Both the position numbers and the translations under genes were made by a program. 64,000 bases of DNA from Ypsolopha sequella. Lineage: Eukaryota; Arthropoda; Insecta; Lepidoptera; Ypsolophidae. The stretch's first letter is position 1; each line of letters begins with the position of its first letter. Below the pieces are notes generated by a model. The model did not search any database, was not told where the DNA came from, and was given only the letters and a program-made list of their open reading frames with translations. The stretch is taken from NCBI GenBank assembly GCA_934047225.1, contig OW203988.1, positions 8,652,229-8,716,228 on the forward strand, read 5' to 3'. Of the stretch, positions 60,770-64,000 are shown piece by piece.

Positions 60770-62600
60770 CTCCTTCAACTGCGATACAGTCCCTCCAACG
60801 CTTTTTTGACTTTTCCATTTGATATGTGAATAACGATTTATCTTTGCCTTCAAAATAAGCCTCCGTTGCTGCGATTACTTCACCATTTGATTATTTTTTT
60901 TTAACCTGGAGCATTTGTTTTAGGTCTGAAAACAGCCATTAATCGCTGGGGACCAAATCTGGAGAATTAGGTAGCCATCTAGTAATTGGTAGCCCAACTC
61001 CTTTAGTTTGGCCATCGTTATCATGGACTTGTGATACGGCGCCTTGTCCTGGTGAAAGATCACTTTTTTTTTTTAACTTGAGGCCGTTTTTCTACGATTT
61101 CGTACTTTAATCGATCTAATAATCCCATATAATATTCGCTATTTACATTTTTCTCCTTATCAAGGTAGTTGATGAAGAAGAATTTGTGACATATAATTTA
61201 GGTATCATAATAAAAAAATATAAAAAAATAAAAAGTAAAAGTGACACTTGTAAACAATTTTAGTTTTAAACCATTTTCTAAAAAAATAATAAAGTAGGTT
61301 TCTCTAAAAATGATGTTGGTTATTTTTGATATTATTTAATCACTGCTCTTCTTGGATGATCGATGATGGTGGTTAGGTGGTTGTGTGATGTTGTTGGTGT
61401 TTTTACTTGAAATTTTGAGCGGTCTAATTCGTCGGTCGGTCGGGTCGGGTCATGTCTGTCAGTGCTGTTTGTTGAGTCCAGGTCCATAATGAGCACCAAA
61501 AGCACTGACAGACATGACCCGACCCGACCGACCGACGAATTAGACCGCTCAAAATTTCAAGTAAAAACACCAACAACATCACACAACCACCTAACCACCA
61601 TCATCGATCATCCAAGAAGAGCAGTGATTAAATAATATCAAAAATAACCAACATCATTTTTAGAGAAACCTACTTTATTATTTTTTTAGAAAATGGTTTA
61701 AAACTAAAATTGTTTACAAGTGTCACTTTTACTTTTTATTTTTTTATATTTTTTTATTATGATACCTAAATTATATGTCACAAATTCTTTTACATTCGAC
61801 TGATGACGGCCCCATACCGAGGGCCGAAATATATCGAGTTATAATTTTTTAAATTGTTTTAATAATAAATTTAATAATCAAAAGCTCGTAAAAGTTAAAT
61901 ATAATATATTTATAAACGTAGTTGATGAAGAGTATTCCATGCGAATCCCAGAATATAGAGGCCATTATCTTGCTGGCAGATTTTTGTGTCTTGGGCCACC
62001 TCGGGTGGCTTTCACTGGCTGCTCTCCACTCTGCTGACTGCCGATTGGATTCCGGAGTGAAATGGTGAATCCATGTTTTGTCCATTGTCACATACCGGCG
62101 TAAAAAATCCTTTTTATTTCTGTTAAACAGTGCCAAACAGCGCTCTGTATCATTGATACGTTGTTGCTTTTGAGCAATTGTTAGCAAACGCGGCACCCAT
62201 TTGGAAAAAAGCTTTTTCATGACCAAATTTTTGTGTAAAATACTGAAAACACTACCAGTTGAAATCTTTACTATCTCAGCTATCACGCGTACTTTCAGCT
62301 TCCGATCTTCTTTCATGATTTTCAGGACTTGGTTGATATTTTGTTGAGTCACTGCTTCATTTGGACGACCAGAGCATTCAGCATCATTTGTGTCCATATG
62401 ACCGCGTTTGAAATCGGCATACCACCGACAAATGGTTGGTTAAGACGGAGCAGATTCCGAATAACCCTTTATAGGCCACTGTTGTGCTTAAACGGTGTTT
62501 TTTACATTAAAAACAATGTTTTGTCAACGCATGAAACTCGTTTTTTTTCCACTGTTTTCGAAATTACAAAAGTATCGTCACTTAAATGTCTGTAACTCAA
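60770..62600 (-). pseudogene. mariner transposase, disrupted
   Basis: From 62397 the minus strand reads MDTNDAECSGRPNEAVTQQN, WVPRLL, VTMDKTWIHHFTPESN (first catalytic D kept; the usual DETW is DKTW) and SIFWDSHGILFINY. The insertion then interrupts it. Beyond it, pieces read DRLKYEIVEKRPQV, HQDKAPYHKSMITMAKL (second D region) and NSPDLVPSD followed by a stop and WLFSDLK (third D region), in different frames. Upstream of 62397 a shifted frame reads CRWYADFKRG. It has at least three lesions besides the insertion and cannot be active. Confidence 0.88.
61178..61917 (+). mobile_element. 740-bp insertion with a 289-bp perfect hairpin and LINE-like tail
   Basis: A 13-bp target duplication, gtagttgatgaag, flanks it (61165-61177 and 61918-61930). 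The left arm 61178-61466 and the right arm 61501-61789 are exact reverse complements as far as I can see, around a 34-bp spacer. The left arm begins at the very first base of the insertion. The right arm is followed by 128 bp (61790-61917) containing ggccccataccgagggccg, a small stem-loop typical of LINE 3' ends, then AT-rich sequence. A 13-bp duplication suits target-primed reverse transcription. Confidence 0.9.
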
Positions 62601-62728
62601 TATTTTATTGTTCGATTTTCAAAAAATTTTGACACATCTTATTTGATGGTCAGTACTTTCTATAAATCAAAAGAGTTTTTAATATTAAGCGCCCTCTCCA
62701 TGTTAGTCTCGGGACTTATTGAACGATC

Positions 62729-64000
62729 TAGTAGTTAGCTAGCATTTTGTAGTAGCGGTCTTAGGGCGGCCTACCAATGTGAACAGGTTATTCGAGGCGT
62801 GAGTTTCCCTCAAATCGTTCGATGAGCACTGTGCGTACGCGAGCGTGTACTGGTGCGTGAAAGCGTGCGGGCACAGTGGGAGGGCGTCATATCAGGCACT
62901 CCACCTGGGTGATAGAGTAGTTAGACGACTCAGTTCGGTAGAGGGTATACTCATAGTGTAGTCTGGGCATAGACTAAGTATTACTACGTATAGACTAGCA
63001 GTTCCCATACATCAGTTTGTAGCCACAAAAAAGGTGTAATATTCTAACGAAATCTAGATGGCGTTGCTAAATCCTCTTAACGAACACGATGCTAAAAAAT
63101 ACAGATTTGTGACGCTAGTGGCACAGCGATGTCACGTAACATAAAAATAATTCCCACTTCGATAATAGATGGCGCTGAAATATTTACTGTTAGTGTTGCC
63201 AACTTAGCGCCATCTAGTTTTTCTAAGCAAAACTATTATAGCCACATGTTTACTTGGTAACCATGAGAGTTTACTTGCAGCCAATTAAACAAATAATGCT
63301 TATTTGCAACCCTTGGCGACACCTAGTGTCGTAAGGGCGCGTAAAAATTTGCTACGGCTTGATTAATGAGAGTTGTTGGTCTATACGTAGTAATACTTAG
63401 GTTATGGTCTGGATGACCCAGGTTGGCCGCAAGGTTATTAGATAATATTTAAATAGGGCATGGTATGACTATCACGTTCATTGACATATCAGGAGGTGAG
63501 CGTGCCTGCAGCTCCTCCCTTGAGACAAAGGGAGCTGTTTCTCTGGCGGGTCATATTCTGGGGGGTCTGTAATTGTGGCATTCATGTATTTGTTAAACGG
63601 CGAAAGAGCATGCGCTTTGTAGTCTCGAGACTACCTACCTGTCTTGACCCCTGATTAAGGCGTCATTGTTATGCAGTAGTTGACCTCTTTAGAGTATTCA
63701 AGTAGGTTGGCAAAATAAGGTATCAGAAATTTCCATTCAAGTCATCTCGGACTTCATTCAAGTTATTATATAAGGATTCAAGTATCAATGCGTTCAGTAT
63801 GATCTCCTGAACTCAAAGATATGATGACAGCGCGCACACTGTGGGGGTAGAAAACATGACGACTTAAAGAAGGCGGTATATATATATATTTTTAAACTAT
63901 TATTTTTAAATAGGGCTTCTTGAATAAATTACAAATATATAACGCACTACTTGGTCTAACACATTATTAGAAAACGTCCAAAAATGCTACAATTTAGAGT
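62729..64000. other. DOCK intron 5, right edge
   Basis: No coding is recognised. It contains an inverted-repeat element (62958-63415), a degraded relative of 15735-15860 at about 63715-63850, a small hairpin with agctcctcccttgag / caaagggagct at 63511-63538, and an AT microsatellite near 63878. Confidence 0.45.
62958..63415. mobile_element. MITE-like element with ctaagtattactacgtatag ends
   Basis: The segment ctaagtattactacgtatag (62974) is mirrored perfectly at 63381-63400, with weaker matching outside (gtctgggcatag / taggttatggtc). The interior has two atggcgct-type blocks in opposite directions near 63168 and 63208 and may be composite. Confidence 0.65.

Larger units (their letters stand above)
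60694..62728 (-). mobile_element. mariner element relic, split by an insertion
   Basis: The two ends share gttcaataagtcccgagact (right end on the minus strand) and gttcaataagtaccgatact (left end), about 22 bp of imperfect inverted ends with TA nearby. The span of 2.03 kb, less the 740-bp insertion and one 13-bp duplication, leaves about 1.28 kb, the normal mariner length. The transposase is broken. Confidence 0.88.

Overview
The window looks like nuclear DNA of an insect, most likely a moth or butterfly (Lepidoptera). It is AT-rich and intron-rich. It is packed with small inverted-repeat transposons, a tRNA-derived SINE and LINE 3' tails of kinds I associate with Lepidoptera. Only three host genes are recognisable. 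They are (i) the first coding exon of akirin on the minus strand at the left edge (2403-2586), (ii) the 5' part of a DOCK3/4 (sponge-type) Rac/Rap exchange factor on the plus strand (five coding exons, 13183 to 60055, continuing past the right edge), and (iii) a complete innexin-3 (inx3) gap-junction gene of eight coding exons on the minus strand (35487 down to 24835). The inx3 gene lies wholly inside the 39-kb fourth intron of the DOCK gene.

Layout: 1-2.6 kb, akirin exon 1 and part of its intron; 4.5-5.1 kb, hAT transposase relic; 5.26-12.31 kb, a very young Ty3/gypsy LTR retrotransposon with apparently identical 352-bp LTRs and a 4-bp target duplication; 13.2-14.65 kb, DOCK exons 1-3; 14.65-20.66 kb, an intron filled with fold-back elements and MITEs; 20.66 kb, DOCK exon 4; 21.8-22.6 kb, a TA-type MITE nested in a hAT-type MITE; 24.8-35.5 kb, inx3 with TE relics and a 390-bp tandem duplication in its introns; 35.5-49 kb, non-coding DNA with GC-rich patches, a transposon-protein relic and a pair of dispersed repeats; 49.0-58.5 kb, a large composite element with about 1.5-kb inverted arms that encodes a cysteine-rich CXC-type protein and has an 86-bp minisatellite and a 59-bp satellite in its long intron; 59.0-59.9 kb, a SINE and a duplicated fold-back element; 59.94 kb, DOCK exon 5; 60.7-62.7 kb, a mariner relic split by a 740-bp insertion that begins with a 289+289-bp perfect hairpin; 62.96-63.4 kb, a further inverted-repeat element.

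The three host genes are not an operon and I see no functional link between them, but nesting inx3 in the DOCK intron could couple their transcription. All exon joins given for DOCK and inx3 were checked for GT/AG and reading phase, and all are consistent. The most unusual structures are the hairpin insertion in mariner, the composite CXC element with its inverted copy of its own last exon, the nested 30/90-bp cysteine-rich repeat at the start of the retrotransposon Pol, and the two-step 59/118-bp satellite.
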